This document shows, piece by piece, positions 43,550 to 52,906 of a stretch of 64,000 nucleotides of DNA (position 1 is its first letter; every line of letters begins with the position of its first letter). The position numbers and the translations under genes are program-made. Under the pieces are notes generated by a model, which was not told the origin of the DNA, did not search any database, and saw only the letters and a list, made by a program, of their open reading frames with translations. Source of the stretch: CAZSDU01 sp963662525 (GTDB lineage: Bacteria > Bacteroidota > Bacteroidia > Bacteroidales > FEN-979); contig OY759717.1 in assembly GCA_963662525.1 (NCBI GenBank), forward strand, positions 1,674,001-1,738,000, read 5' to 3'.

Positions 43550-44443
43550 TTAAATATTTTCCATTTTTATCACAAAGATCGTACTTGAATAAGCGTCTTT
43601 CTTTTCCCAGGCCCGAAAGTTAGAGATTATCCCCTGAAGTAAAGCCATAAAAAAATTTCCATGTCCCGATTTGTAACGTTCACTAAGAAGTGAAATATAA
43701 AAGGCATCAAGCTTTTGAGGTATAGTTTTGATAATGCCCAATGCATGGTTTTTAAGCAGGCGAATAATGCTTTTTTCCGAGAAATGATAAAGATGACGAG
43801 GAAGATCGTATGCTGCCCAGAACTTTTTATAGTGCTTCGCATCCCAGGATTCGGAATTTGGAACTGCAATTATTAATATTCCTTCTATTTGAAGAAGGCA
43901 GGAGATATCTTCCAGGGATTGAGTCAATGAAGGTAGGTGTTCTAAAACATGCCAAAGGCATATGCAATCAAATTTTTCACCTTTTTCTTTGAGTTCATTT
44001 AAATTCCCAACAATATTTAAAGAATACTTCGTCTTGGCAAATTCTCTAGCTTTTTCGTTTGGCTCCACTCCATGAACTTCCATTCTCTTTTTCTGGCAAT
44101 AATTTAATAGTTCTGCCGTACCGCACCCAATATCCAATATTCGTTTACCCGGTGAATGGCTTTTTATTATTGCATACTTATTTCTGATTGAAAAATACCT
44201 CGCGAGCCGATAAATAGTTGTTGTCAAGCCTCCATTTTTAGCATTATGCGAAATGTATTTCTCTGAATCATAATAAGAAATAATACTATTGCTATCGGGT
44301 CTTGGGTTTGTAAATTTAAACCCGCACTCCTTGCATGACTGGATCACGAAAGATTCATTCGATAAAAAATAATCTTTCCCTTCAAGAAATGTTGAAAAAT
44401 CAGATCCTGAGCAAACAGGGCATTGAGTTAATACTTCTTGCAT
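43550..44443 (-). CDS. Class I SAM-dependent methyltransferase with N-terminal zinc ribbon
   Basis: A 297-residue protein. Four cysteines, CPVCSGSDF and CKECGFKFTNPRPD, form a zinc ribbon typical of one methyltransferase subgroup. The SAM-binding site is RILDIGCGTAELL, with HVLEHL as motif III. Such proteins often act on sugars or small molecules, but the substrate is unknown. It is the last gene of the mnmG transcription unit. The spacer up to the giant kinase (43420-43549) shows nothing recognisable. Confidence 0.82.
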   Translation of the reverse strand: MQEVLTQCPVCSGSDFSTFLEGKDYFLSNESFVIQSCKECGFKFTNPRPDSNSIISYYDSEKYISHNAKNGGLTTTIYRLARYFSIRNKYAIIKSHSPGKRILDIGCGTAELLNYCQKKRMEVHGVEPNEKAREFAKTKYSLNIVGNLNELKEKGEKFDCICLWHVLEHLPSLTQSLEDISCLLQIEGILIIAVPNSESWDAKHYKKFWAAYDLPRHLYHFSEKSIIRLLKNHALGIIKTIPQKLDAFYISLLSERYKSGHGNFFMALLQGIISNFRAWEKKDAYSSTIFVIKMENI

Positions 44444-44452
44444 TTTAAATTA

Positions 44453-44468
44453 TGTTTCACGTGAAACA
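44453..44468. promoter_or_regulatory. parS-like ParB-binding site
   Basis: TGTTTCACGTGAAACA is a perfect 16-base palindrome that fits the bacterial parS consensus TGTTNCACGTGAAACA. It lies in the 31-base gap between mnmG and the methyltransferase gene. Confidence 0.88.
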
Positions 44469-44474
44469 AATACA

Positions 44475-46349
44475 TTACCGGCCAAGAAAAACAATCAAAA
44501 CAGAAATATCTGCCGGAGAAACTCCGCTTATTCTTGAGGCTTGTCCTATTGTTCTTGGCCTAATCTTGCTTAGTTTCTCCCTTGCTTCCATGGATAAAGA
44601 AGTAAGCTTTGAATAATCTACATTTTCATTCAGAGAATAATCCTCTAACCTTTTTTGTCTTTCCGCAATTTCTTTTTCCTTTTCTATATAGTTTTCATAC
44701 TTTATCAGTAACTCCACCTCTACAATTTCTTCATGTAATAAATCCCTTCCCCCTTTATTAATAGCCTTTTTAACAGTGTCAACATTTTCGATTAAATCAT
44801 TTAAATGAATTTGTGGTCTTAAAAGAATGCTTGATACTTTTGATTTTTGATTTATCACCGGAGTTCCCTTTTTCTCAAGAAGTGCATTAACGTGCTCAGG
44901 GCTAATGCTCGTCTCTTTAATGATTCCAATGGTTGCATTTATTGCTGCATACTTCTTTTCAACGGCTTTCATTCTTTCTACCGAAGCCAAGCCCAGCGAA
45001 AACGATAATGGAGTTAACCTAATGTCGGCGTTATCCTGTCTTAACAGAATTCTATATTCTGCCCTTGATGTAAACATGCGATAGGGTTCATCAGTTCCTT
45101 TTGTAATTAAATCGTCAATTAGAACACCAATGTAGGCCTGATCTCTACCTAAAACGAACTCTCGTTTTCCGATATTCTTTAAATGGGCATTGATTCCTGC
45201 CATAATCCCCTGCGCCGCAGCCTCTTCATATCCCGTTGTTCCATTAATCTGACCAGCAAAGTAAAGATTTTCAACTCGCTTTGTTTCCAATGTGCTCTTT
45301 AACTGAAAAGGAGGGAAATAATCGTACTCTATTGCATAACCAGGCCTGAAAAATTTTGCGTGCTTAAATCCTTTTACCTTTCTTAAAGCAGAAAACTGAA
45401 CCTCCGCTGGGAGAGAAGAAGAAAATCCGTTCACATAATACTCGATTGCGTCCCGTCCTTCTGGCTCAATAAACAGCTGATGCCTTTCTTTTTCTGCAAA
45501 ACGGTCAATTTTATCTTCAATTGAAGGACAATATCTAGGCCCCTTCCCTTTAATCCTTCCTGAGTACATCGGAGATTTTTCAAACCCTGTTCTTAAAATG
45601 TCATGAACTTCCAAACTTGTATAGGTTAAATAGCAGCTTTTCTGTTCCATTGCCTGCATGCTGCCAATAAAAGAAAATTGTTCCGGCGGATCATCCCCTT
45701 TTTGCTCATCCATTAAAGAAAAATCCAGCGATCTTCCGTCTACCCTGACAGGAGTCCCCGTTTTCATTCTCTTCGATTCAAACCCTAAATTAATAAGATT
45801 TTCGGTAAGTCCTTTCGATGCCCTCTCTCCTATTCTTCCACCCGAAAAATGGTTCTCGCCGATATGAATGATGCCATTTAAGAAAGTACCGTTTGCTAAA
45901 ACAACTGATTTGCTAGAAAATTTTATTTTCATTCCAGTTTGTACACCAACAACTCGATTGTTTTCGATAAGAATTTCTTCCACGGTGTCCTGCCAAAAAT
46001 CAATTTTTAAATTTTGTTCTAAAATTTTCCGCCATTCCATTGAGAATAAAATCCGGTCATTTTGGGCTCTCGGGCTCCACATTGCAGGCCCCTTTGACAA
46101 ATTAAGCATTCTAAACTGTATTGTCGACCTGTCGCAAATAATGGCAGAGTTTCCCCCTAGTGCATCAATCTCTCTAACAATTTGCCCTTTTGCTATTCCT
46201 CCAATCGATGGATTGCAAGACATCTGGGCCATATTCATTAAATTCATTGTAATCAAAAGAACTTGCGATCCCATATTCGCAGCTGCAGCCGCTGCTTCAC
46301 AGCCAGCATGTCCGGCACCAACAACGATAACATCATAAATTATTTCCAT
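44475..46349 (-). CDS. mnmG: tRNA uridine-5-carboxymethylaminomethyl modification enzyme MnmG
   Basis: A 624-residue FAD-dependent enzyme (GidA). The FAD-binding loop is VIVVGAGHAGCEAAAAAANMG. Further signatures are SCNPSIGGIAKGQIVREIDALGG and FRPGYAIEYDYFPP, then LYFAGQINGTTGYEEAAAQG. It works with MnmE to modify wobble U34 of certain tRNAs. The gene is often near the replication origin in bacteria, which fits the two parS-like sites flanking it. Confidence 0.97.
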   Translation of the reverse strand: MEIIYDVIVVGAGHAGCEAAAAAANMGSQVLLITMNLMNMAQMSCNPSIGGIAKGQIVREIDALGGNSAIICDRSTIQFRMLNLSKGPAMWSPRAQNDRILFSMEWRKILEQNLKIDFWQDTVEEILIENNRVVGVQTGMKIKFSSKSVVLANGTFLNGIIHIGENHFSGGRIGERASKGLTENLINLGFESKRMKTGTPVRVDGRSLDFSLMDEQKGDDPPEQFSFIGSMQAMEQKSCYLTYTSLEVHDILRTGFEKSPMYSGRIKGKGPRYCPSIEDKIDRFAEKERHQLFIEPEGRDAIEYYVNGFSSSLPAEVQFSALRKVKGFKHAKFFRPGYAIEYDYFPPFQLKSTLETKRVENLYFAGQINGTTGYEEAAAQGIMAGINAHLKNIGKREFVLGRDQAYIGVLIDDLITKGTDEPYRMFTSRAEYRILLRQDNADIRLTPLSFSLGLASVERMKAVEKKYAAINATIGIIKETSISPEHVNALLEKKGTPVINQKSKVSSILLRPQIHLNDLIENVDTVKKAINKGGRDLLHEEIVEVELLIKYENYIEKEKEIAERQKRLEDYSLNENVDYSKLTSLSMEAREKLSKIRPRTIGQASRISGVSPADISVLIVFLGR

Positions 46350-46356
46350 CCATCAA

Positions 46357-46372
46357 TGTTTCATGTGGAAAA
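46357..46372. promoter_or_regulatory. Second, imperfect parS-like site
   Basis: Read on the minus strand, TTTTCCACATGAAACA matches TGTTCCACGTGAAACA at 14 of 16 positions. It lies just upstream of the mnmG start codon. Confidence 0.5.
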
Positions 46373-46402
46373 AATAAAACGAAATTTACAAAAACAATTG
46401 GA

Positions 46403-46864
46403 TCAGGAATTTTTCTTCTTTAAAGGTAGTTTGTCCATCCTTCTCAGTAAAGCCAGGCAATCATTTTCTTTCTTATGCATCGTTTCCTTTTCCTCTTCCG
46501 TCCCATCACTCAATCCTAATAAATGCAAAACACCATGGATCATAACCCGGTGTAACTCTTTGGTATAGGTACTTTTAAAAATCCTTGCATTCTCTCTTAC
46601 CCTTGTGATGCTAATAAAAATATCTCCGCTTATTACCGATGAATCTTCACTGTAAGAAAACGTTATTATATCAGTTAACTTGTTGTTTTTAAGATACTTT
46701 CTATTAATTTTACAGAGACCCTTATCATCAACAAAAATAAAATTTATTGCTCCCGTCTGAACTTCATAACCACTCGTAATCAGTATAATCCAGTCTCTTA
46801 CTAAATTCCTTTTTTGAAAAGTGAAAGGTTCAACCTCAAAAAAAAAGTTTATTGATTTATCCAT
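46403..46864 (-). CDS. ybeY: Endoribonuclease YbeY (rRNA maturation)
   Basis: A 153-residue protein with the UPF0054 metal site in VMIHGVLHLLGLSDGTEEEKETM and the conserved ITFSYSEDSSVISGDIFISI. YbeY acts in 16S rRNA 3'-end processing and ribosome quality control. The third zinc ligand of the usual HGxLHLxGYDH motif is an Asp here, as I recall for other Bacteroidota. The start overlaps the upstream RsbW-like gene by 8 bases. Confidence 0.92.
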   Translation of the reverse strand: MDKSINFFFEVEPFTFQKRNLVRDWIILITSGYEVQTGAINFIFVDDKGLCKINRKYLKNNKLTDIITFSYSEDSSVISGDIFISITRVRENARIFKSTYTKELHRVMIHGVLHLLGLSDGTEEEKETMHKKENDCLALLRRMDKLPLKKKNS

Positions 46865-47345
46865 TTTTATTCGGACTTACAGCAACTCTTTGTTCCCAAT
46901 ACTCCTTTAGTTTATTAATTCTTAATAGTGATTTTTCATAATTCATGCTCGACACATAAAAAATCAGTACAATGTCTTTCCCGCTTAATGAAATGGTTAT
47001 TTCATCTGCCAAAGCTTTAACAATAAATATTTCCTTTGATAGCTTATGTTTTCTAATTTCCTGATCAAGAATATCTTCATTTATGCCCGAATTCCCTTCA
47101 TCAGTTACTCTTATTTTGAACATAAGTCCTTTGGGTGACCGATCGAAGCGAACCAGAAGTTTTCCCTTTTCACTTATATCATTTAATGATAGTAAAATAG
47201 CAGCAGCTTCCGTTGTTGCTAGCAAAATATTTCCAAAGTACTCATTATTAATATTATAAAAATCACAAATCTCCTCAACAAACCTTTCTAATATGAAAAT
47301 TTCTTTAATACCATTAATGTCGATTTCTTTACTTGCTTTTTTCAT
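46857..47345 (-). CDS. RsbW-like HATPase-fold protein with degenerate ATP site
   Basis: A 162-residue protein aligning by eye with the anti-sigma/RsbW-type ATP-binding family: YFGNILLATTEA at the N-box helix, VTDEGNSGI at the G1 box and IFIVKALADEI at the end. The expected N-box asparagine is replaced (TEAAAILLSLND), the DxGxG loop reads DEGNSG, and the GRG glycine loop before IFIVK is KLSK. ATP binding or kinase activity is therefore doubtful. It is encoded between the DUF4175 gene (3 bases) and ybeY (overlap). Confidence 0.72.
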   Translation of the reverse strand: MKKASKEIDINGIKEIFILERFVEEICDFYNINNEYFGNILLATTEAAAILLSLNDISEKGKLLVRFDRSPKGLMFKIRVTDEGNSGINEDILDQEIRKHKLSKEIFIVKALADEITISLSGKDIVLIFYVSSMNYEKSLLRINKLKEYWEQRVAVSPNKNG

Positions 47346-47348
47346 AAT

Positions 47349-50300
47349 TTACTGCATTTTAATCAAATATGAACTTATTTTATTCTTATAAAATACTTTC
47401 AAAGGGAGAGGCGACATTTTTAATATCTCATTCTCTTTTTCATTTTTATAATTATACTTGATTTTCTCATTTTGGTTACTAAAAATACTAATTTTTGGTT
47501 GCTCGGCTTGCCTTTTTTCTTCAAAGTCTCTTTTTTCATCAGCTTTCTCAGCTTCTAAAAGCCTTGACAGTATTCTTTGCTGTCTGTTCAAAGTTTCTTG
47601 TGAAATTCTACTGAATATCAAATCTCGTTCATTTTCATTCATCTCCTTTATGATACTATTCATGTTTTCTTTTTCCTGAAGAGTTGATTGATCTGAATTT
47701 TCCTGATAATGTTGCATTTCTCTCCTCAATGACTCCTGTTGAGCCGCGAGTGTTGCTATTTGCTTATTCAACTCGCTATTTGCTGAAGTATTCTGTTTCC
47801 CTGCTTTTTTATTTTTCTCTATTCCTTCTTTTATCTTTTTCATTTGCTGGCTAATCTGGCTTTGCAGCTCCTTCATACTTTTCGCTGTTTTCTTACCGGG
47901 TTTCCCTGAAGGTTTTTTGCAGGCCTTTCCACTTTTATTCTGCGAATTCATCTGCATATCCATATTCATTTGACTTAAAGCCTCGGATAAAAGCATTGCC
48001 AAGTTATTCATGGAAGTCATTGTGTACTGTTGTGAAACATTTGCACCGCTAATATTTCTTTCATTCAACATATCAACAGATTTGCGGATGTTAGCATTAA
48101 TAGAGGTAACCTCTTTTGCAACTATTGGCTTTAATGCAAGTTCTCTTCTGCTTAATTCATTAAGAGAGTCTTCCACATTTTTTACTTTACTAGACATTTC
48201 ATCCTGTCTGACTATCAGACCTTGGAACCTTGGGTCTCCCCTGCCTATATTTCTAATCTCATAAATCAGTTCTTCCTGATCAAAAGATAAGTTTACTAAA
48301 TCGTCCAGAATTTTTCTTAAGCTCTCTGCGTTTTCCGCATTTTCCTCTTCTTCTGCTTCATTCTGCATATTCTCCAATTTCTCGGCCAGATTATTCATTT
48401 TTTCTGCTGATTCTTTCTGCAACTTTTGAGCGCTCACTATATTCTTGCTATCCAGCAATTTCTCAGTTTGCTCTAGATTTTTGCTAATTTTCTTTTGCTC
48501 CTCATTCGTTTTTTCAATATTGGCAACACCTTCCATTTCTTTGCTTTCCTTTTCAAGTCCGTTTAACACATTTTTTACGGAATCGAACTTGCCCCTGATC
48601 TTCTGCTGCTCCAACAACCGTTTTTCCTTACTGCTTTCAGCCTTGTTAGTTTCTGCAGCCTGGTCTTCCAGCGTTTTTGCAAGTTCCCTAATATCCTTGA
48701 TCACCTGCTCCATTTTCCTTTCAAATTCAATTTTTTTATATAAATCCAGAGTTCTATCCAACTGCTCCTCTATTTCTTTGTTAGAAATTTTCATTTTTTC
48801 CAGCAACTCATTCATTTTGGTTTTATCCGCCTGCTCCAATAATTTTTTCATTTCAAGGATTTCTCGCTTCATTTCATCGGTTAGGAGATCCTTCATCATG
48901 TTATTTAGTTCTTTCTGCTTATTCAAAATTCTTTCGCTAGTTTTAAAATAATCCTGTTCTTTTTGAATATTTTGAAGGTTTTCCTTGCTTATTCTCTCAA
49001 TTTCATCAGATAGTTTTTCAAAGGATTTAATCAATTCCTCAGCAGTTTTCTTCTCTTGCCAGTTAACCACTTCTTTTTCAACCCTTTTGCGTTGCAATAC
49101 CTCAATTTTCTTTTTTATGGCTTTTGATTCTTTGACATTTTTTTCCAGATTTTCTTCTACTTTTTTACTACTTTTTTCTGTTGTTTCTGCAATTTCTTCT
49201 ATGGTTAGCATAGAAAAAATCAACGTTTCCGATTTTGTGGATTTTGGTCCATGAATTCCATCGTTATCCCATACCTCAAAATAGCACCTGATGCTCTCTC
49301 CCGGCTTTACCTCAATTTCGTTCAGGCTGAAATCAAATAAAAAAGACTGGCTTGTTGTCTCTGTGTTTATCCATAAAGATTCCGATTGCATTTTGCGTTC
49401 CAGATTATTATCCCCATCGCTTATTGCATAATTAAAATTTAGTTTTGAAAACCCATAATCGTCTTTTATAACACCTTTAAAAAATATTCTTGAAGAAAAA
49501 GATGAATCCCTGTCCTGAATTAATGAAATGCTTGGGAAAGCGTCTTTAATTACCGAAACTCTACAAGGCAGCGAATCTGCTTTATAGGTATATTTATTCC
49601 CCGGAAGAATAATATAAGATGTTGACTCGGTAAATGATTTAGAGTACTTGAAATTTTCTTTTAACTCCTTCTTACACCGAACTACATTTTCCTCAAACTT
49701 TAATACAACCTCATCAACATCTTTAGTAAAAATATTCCAGTTAACAGTTGTTCCCTCTGGAATAACTATTTCGGAAGAATTTTCAACATGTTCGGGTATC
49801 ATTTTTAAATACTCCGGGTAATCAAATGTAAATTCAAAATGAATAATGGTTGGTTTAGGGTATACAATTATACTACATTCATTGGTTTTAAACCTTCCGG
49901 CCTGAACAAAAAATCTAATATCTGTTTGAAGAGATTTAAAAATGTAAGTGAAAATAAATGGACTTTCCTTTTTCATTTTATAATTGATTCCGTTGGAGTT
50001 AACAAATAGCTCTTTGGGTATTTCTTTCCCCCTCAGACTAACTTTCAATTCAAAATCTTCTTGCTGCATTACCCGAAAATTTTCATTTTCAATCTTCAAC
50101 TGAAAGGGTAGTGGTATGGCAAACTCACTATTAAATAAAACCAGGCGACGGGTAGGGCCTGAAATGATATCAGGGAAAAATATTCCTAAAAAAAGTAATA
50201 AAATTATAACCGGGATAATGAACTTCAGGAATTTAAAATTTTTCCTTATTTGAATGATTTTTCTGAAATTGAAGACCTTGATAAACTTGGTTTTTTGCTC

Positions 50301-50693
50301 GATACCTGCGACAATAAGCTCCAGTTGTTCAGGTCTAGCTTTCTTTTTTTGTATTAATTGAATTGTATTCAGGAGTTTATCCTGAATGTCTTTAAAATGT
50401 TCTCCAATAATGACAGCAGCCTGTTCATAAGAAAGAACCTTACCAATTTTATACATTTTTAATCCCGGTATCAGGATTAAAAAGCTGGTAGTAATTAGCA
50501 CCAGGGCAATATATGCCAAAAAAGCCATGGTTCTGATTGTTGTATTGAAATGAAGATAATATTCAAGGACAACCAGCAAACTATATACTCCAATAAGTAG
50601 AATAAGGGTAAGGATTATACCACGGATCAGTTGATTCTTATAATACTTATGTATGAATTCTTCCAGTTTTTTAATCAGGATCTGGTCTTCCAT
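47349..50693 (-). CDS. DUF4175-family large membrane coiled-coil protein
   Basis: A 1114-residue protein. Two membrane helices near residues 20-80 and a third near 150-175 come first, followed by an extracytoplasmic beta-rich region (about 180-500). A very long, highly charged coiled coil (about 510-1080) has Gln/Glu/Lys/Met-rich segments. This layout fits DUF4175 proteins of Bacteroidota, whose function is unknown. It is the first gene of the operon leading to mnmG and is divergent from gltX. It has low GC and many Lys and Asn codons. Confidence 0.82.
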   Translation of the reverse strand: MEDQILIKKLEEFIHKYYKNQLIRGIILTLILLIGVYSLLVVLEYYLHFNTTIRTMAFLAYIALVLITTSFLILIPGLKMYKIGKVLSYEQAAVIIGEHFKDIQDKLLNTIQLIQKKKARPEQLELIVAGIEQKTKFIKVFNFRKIIQIRKNFKFLKFIIPVIILLLFLGIFFPDIISGPTRRLVLFNSEFAIPLPFQLKIENENFRVMQQEDFELKVSLRGKEIPKELFVNSNGINYKMKKESPFIFTYIFKSLQTDIRFFVQAGRFKTNECSIIVYPKPTIIHFEFTFDYPEYLKMIPEHVENSSEIVIPEGTTVNWNIFTKDVDEVVLKFEENVVRCKKELKENFKYSKSFTESTSYIILPGNKYTYKADSLPCRVSVIKDAFPSISLIQDRDSSFSSRIFFKGVIKDDYGFSKLNFNYAISDGDNNLERKMQSESLWINTETTSQSFLFDFSLNEIEVKPGESIRCYFEVWDNDGIHGPKSTKSETLIFSMLTIEEIAETTEKSSKKVEENLEKNVKESKAIKKKIEVLQRKRVEKEVVNWQEKKTAEELIKSFEKLSDEIERISKENLQNIQKEQDYFKTSERILNKQKELNNMMKDLLTDEMKREILEMKKLLEQADKTKMNELLEKMKISNKEIEEQLDRTLDLYKKIEFERKMEQVIKDIRELAKTLEDQAAETNKAESSKEKRLLEQQKIRGKFDSVKNVLNGLEKESKEMEGVANIEKTNEEQKKISKNLEQTEKLLDSKNIVSAQKLQKESAEKMNNLAEKLENMQNEAEEEENAENAESLRKILDDLVNLSFDQEELIYEIRNIGRGDPRFQGLIVRQDEMSSKVKNVEDSLNELSRRELALKPIVAKEVTSINANIRKSVDMLNERNISGANVSQQYTMTSMNNLAMLLSEALSQMNMDMQMNSQNKSGKACKKPSGKPGKKTAKSMKELQSQISQQMKKIKEGIEKNKKAGKQNTSANSELNKQIATLAAQQESLRREMQHYQENSDQSTLQEKENMNSIIKEMNENERDLIFSRISQETLNRQQRILSRLLEAEKADEKRDFEEKRQAEQPKISIFSNQNEKIKYNYKNEKENEILKMSPLPLKVFYKNKISSYLIKMQ

Positions 50694-50848
50694 AATTCCA
50701 TTTAGCTTTCAACAAAGGAACGGCCGGTGTTTCCGTTTATTTTTAATTTCAACAAAATTACGAATTTAGGCTGCTTAAATCCCGTCAAATAATGATAAAA
50801 ACGTATTTTCGCAATCTGGATAGCCAGAAGAAAATTAAACCGATCAGA

Positions 50849-52378
50849 ATGAAACAGGAGAACATACGGGTGCGTTTTGCACCAAGCCCCACAGGTCCCC
50901 TACATATTGGCGGAGTCAGGACGGCTTTGTATAATTATCTTTTTGCCCGTAAAATGGGAGGGAAGTTGATTCTTCGGATTGAAGATACCGATCAAAATCG
51001 TTTTGTTCCGGGCGCTGAACAGTACATCCTGGAATCACTTAACTGGTGCGGAATTCTATTCGATGAAGATGTTGTTCAGGGAGGGCCTTATGCCCCTTAC
51101 AGGCAATCGGAGCGTTCAGAAATTTACAAGGAATATATCCGAATTCTTCTTGAAAAAGGTCATGCTTATTATGCTTTTGATACTGAGGCAGAACTTGAAC
51201 TCCGGCGTGAAAAAGCGAAAGCAGAGGGGAGGGGAGCTTTTCAATATGATTTCAGATCACGCGTCTTAATGCAAAATGCTTTGACTTTAAGTGAAGCCGA
51301 GGTGGCTTCCAGGATCAAGTCTGGCCATCCATATGTGATCAGAATTAAAATTCCTGAAAACGAAACGATCCATTTGAGGGATATGATCAGGGGAGAAGTC
51401 CGCGTGCATACGGCTAACCTGGATGACAAGGTTTTATTCAAATCTGACGGATTGCCAACGTATCATCTGGCTAATGTGGTAGATGATTATCTGATGAAAA
51501 TTACCCATGTGATCCGTGGAGAAGAATGGCTTCCCTCGGCTCCACTTCATGTTTTACTCTATCGGTTTTTCGGATGGGAAGGTGTTATGCCGCAGTTTGC
51601 CCACCTCCCTCTTATTCTTAAGCCAGATGGTAATGGCAAGCTCAGTAAACGGGATGGAGATCGCTTGGGCTTTCCTGTGTTCCCAATTGAGTGGAAAGAC
51701 CCGAAAACAAAGGAAATATATGCAGGATTCCGGGAAACAGGTTATATCCCGGAGGCTTTCATTAACATTCTTGTTCACCTTGGCTGGAACCCGGGGACTG
51801 AACAGGAATTATTTTCAATGGAAGAGCTGATAGCACAGTTTTCCCTGAATCGTATCGGAAAGTCCGGCAGTAAATTTGATCCCGAAAAGGCTAAATGGTT
51901 CAATCACCAATACCTTTCACACAAAACAGATGATGTCCTGTTATCTTTACTGGCACCCCAGCTTGAACAACACGGGGTTTCAGCATCTCCTGAGTATATG
52001 ATAAAAGTCATTCACCTGATTAAAGAGCGGGTCAATCTACTGCCCGATCTCTGGAATAATTCCTGGTTTTTCTTTATCCCGCCAAAAACCTATAACGAAC
52101 AAGTAAAAAGCAAAATCTGGCGAAGCACAACGGCTGGTCTGATCGCTGCTTTCGCTACGGAAGCAGAAAATTTATCCGAATTCAATCATGATACAGTTCA
52201 CACCCTGGTTGAGAATTTCACGCAGAAAAACCAGGTAAAAATGGGACAACTAATGAACCCGCTACGGCTGCTGATAGTTGGCTCTAATCAAGGTCCGGGA
52301 ATGATGGATATTGCAGGGACACTGGGCAAGACAGAATTTCTAACGAGAATCCGAAATGGGTTAAGCAACTTAAATTAA
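50849..52378 (+). CDS. gltX: Glutamate-tRNA ligase
   Basis: A 509-residue class I aminoacyl-tRNA synthetase. The HIGH-type motif is FAPSPTGPLHIGG, YDFRSR and RIEDTDQNR lie near the active site, and the KMSKS loop is KLSKRDG. It charges tRNA-Glu, and glnS is present separately for tRNA-Gln. The start at 50849 (MKQENIRVRFAPSPTG) fits the family; an upstream ATG at 50792 would add 19 unrelated residues. Confidence 0.95.
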   Translation: MKQENIRVRFAPSPTGPLHIGGVRTALYNYLFARKMGGKLILRIEDTDQNRFVPGAEQYILESLNWCGILFDEDVVQGGPYAPYRQSERSEIYKEYIRILLEKGHAYYAFDTEAELELRREKAKAEGRGAFQYDFRSRVLMQNALTLSEAEVASRIKSGHPYVIRIKIPENETIHLRDMIRGEVRVHTANLDDKVLFKSDGLPTYHLANVVDDYLMKITHVIRGEEWLPSAPLHVLLYRFFGWEGVMPQFAHLPLILKPDGNGKLSKRDGDRLGFPVFPIEWKDPKTKEIYAGFRETGYIPEAFINILVHLGWNPGTEQELFSMEELIAQFSLNRIGKSGSKFDPEKAKWFNHQYLSHKTDDVLLSLLAPQLEQHGVSASPEYMIKVIHLIKERVNLLPDLWNNSWFFFIPPKTYNEQVKSKIWRSTTAGLIAAFATEAENLSEFNHDTVHTLVENFTQKNQVKMGQLMNPLRLLIVGSNQGPGMMDIAGTLGKTEFLTRIRNGLSNLN

Positions 52379-52463
52379 TGAATTTCAATGTGGTTCCTGG
52401 GGCTAATTTTGAATTTTGACTGCCATTAAGACCCGGTTATTTTTTAACAATAAAAAACATCCC

Positions 52464-52742
52464 ATGAAAAAGTTAATTTCTGTTGTTTTATCGATTCTGG
52501 CATTGCTATTAGACGATAAAATTCAAGTGTATTTTGGAGGTTATGGAGCCGAACTAAATCCCCTAAAATGCGAAAGATACGGATGCATATCGGGTAGCAG
52601 ATGGGTTGATCTTACAAATTTATCGACACAGAAAAAAGGAACATTTGAATATACCGTAGCAAAAGGCGAAACTTATACTTTAACTGTGAATACTGATTTT
52701 TTCTCAAACTGGAGGAAATTATTAAAGAGAGCCGTTCGATAA
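52464..52742 (+). CDS. Small hypothetical protein
   Basis: A 92-residue frame starting MKKLISVVLSILALLL, which looks like a short signal or membrane segment, followed by a hydrophilic part with two cysteines (KCERYGCISG) and a beta-type stretch (GTFEYTVAKGETYTLTVNTD). I do not recognise a family. It may be a fragment: the signal is immediately followed by DDK without a clear cleavage site. A strong terminator follows 5 bases after the stop, which supports it being expressed. Confidence 0.45.
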   Translation: MKKLISVVLSILALLLDDKIQVYFGGYGAELNPLKCERYGCISGSRWVDLTNLSTQKKGTFEYTVAKGETYTLTVNTDFFSNWRKLLKRAVR

Positions 52743-52746
52743 ATAA

Positions 52747-52785
52747 AAAACTCAACTAATTTAATTACACTTAGTTGAGTTTTTT
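52747..52785. terminator. Terminator between the small gene and tRNA-Gln
   Basis: Stem AAAACTCAACTAA (52747-52759) with TTAGTTGAGTTTT (52771-52783) and T/A runs on both sides, so it could serve both strands (the small gene on plus, tRNA-Gln on minus). Confidence 0.85.
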
Positions 52786-52790
52786 GATTG

Positions 52791-52863
52791 TTGTCCGACT
52801 AGGGGTCGAACCTAGACTCTAATGATCCAGAATCATTTGTGTTGCCAGTTACACCATCGGACA
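52791..52863 (-). tRNA. tRNA-Gln (anticodon CTG)
   Basis: The minus strand folds into a complete cloverleaf. The acceptor is TGTCCGA/TCGGACA with discriminator A, the D-arm is GGTGTAACTGGCAACAC, the anticodon stem is AATGA/TCATT with loop TTCTGGA (anticodon CTG), and the T-arm carries GGTTCGACCC. CCA is not encoded. It lies 43 bases after the glnS stop on the same strand. Confidence 0.93.
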
Positions 52864-52906
52864 ATTACGGTGCAAAGATATAATAGTTTCAAAAAATACA
52901 CAAGTT

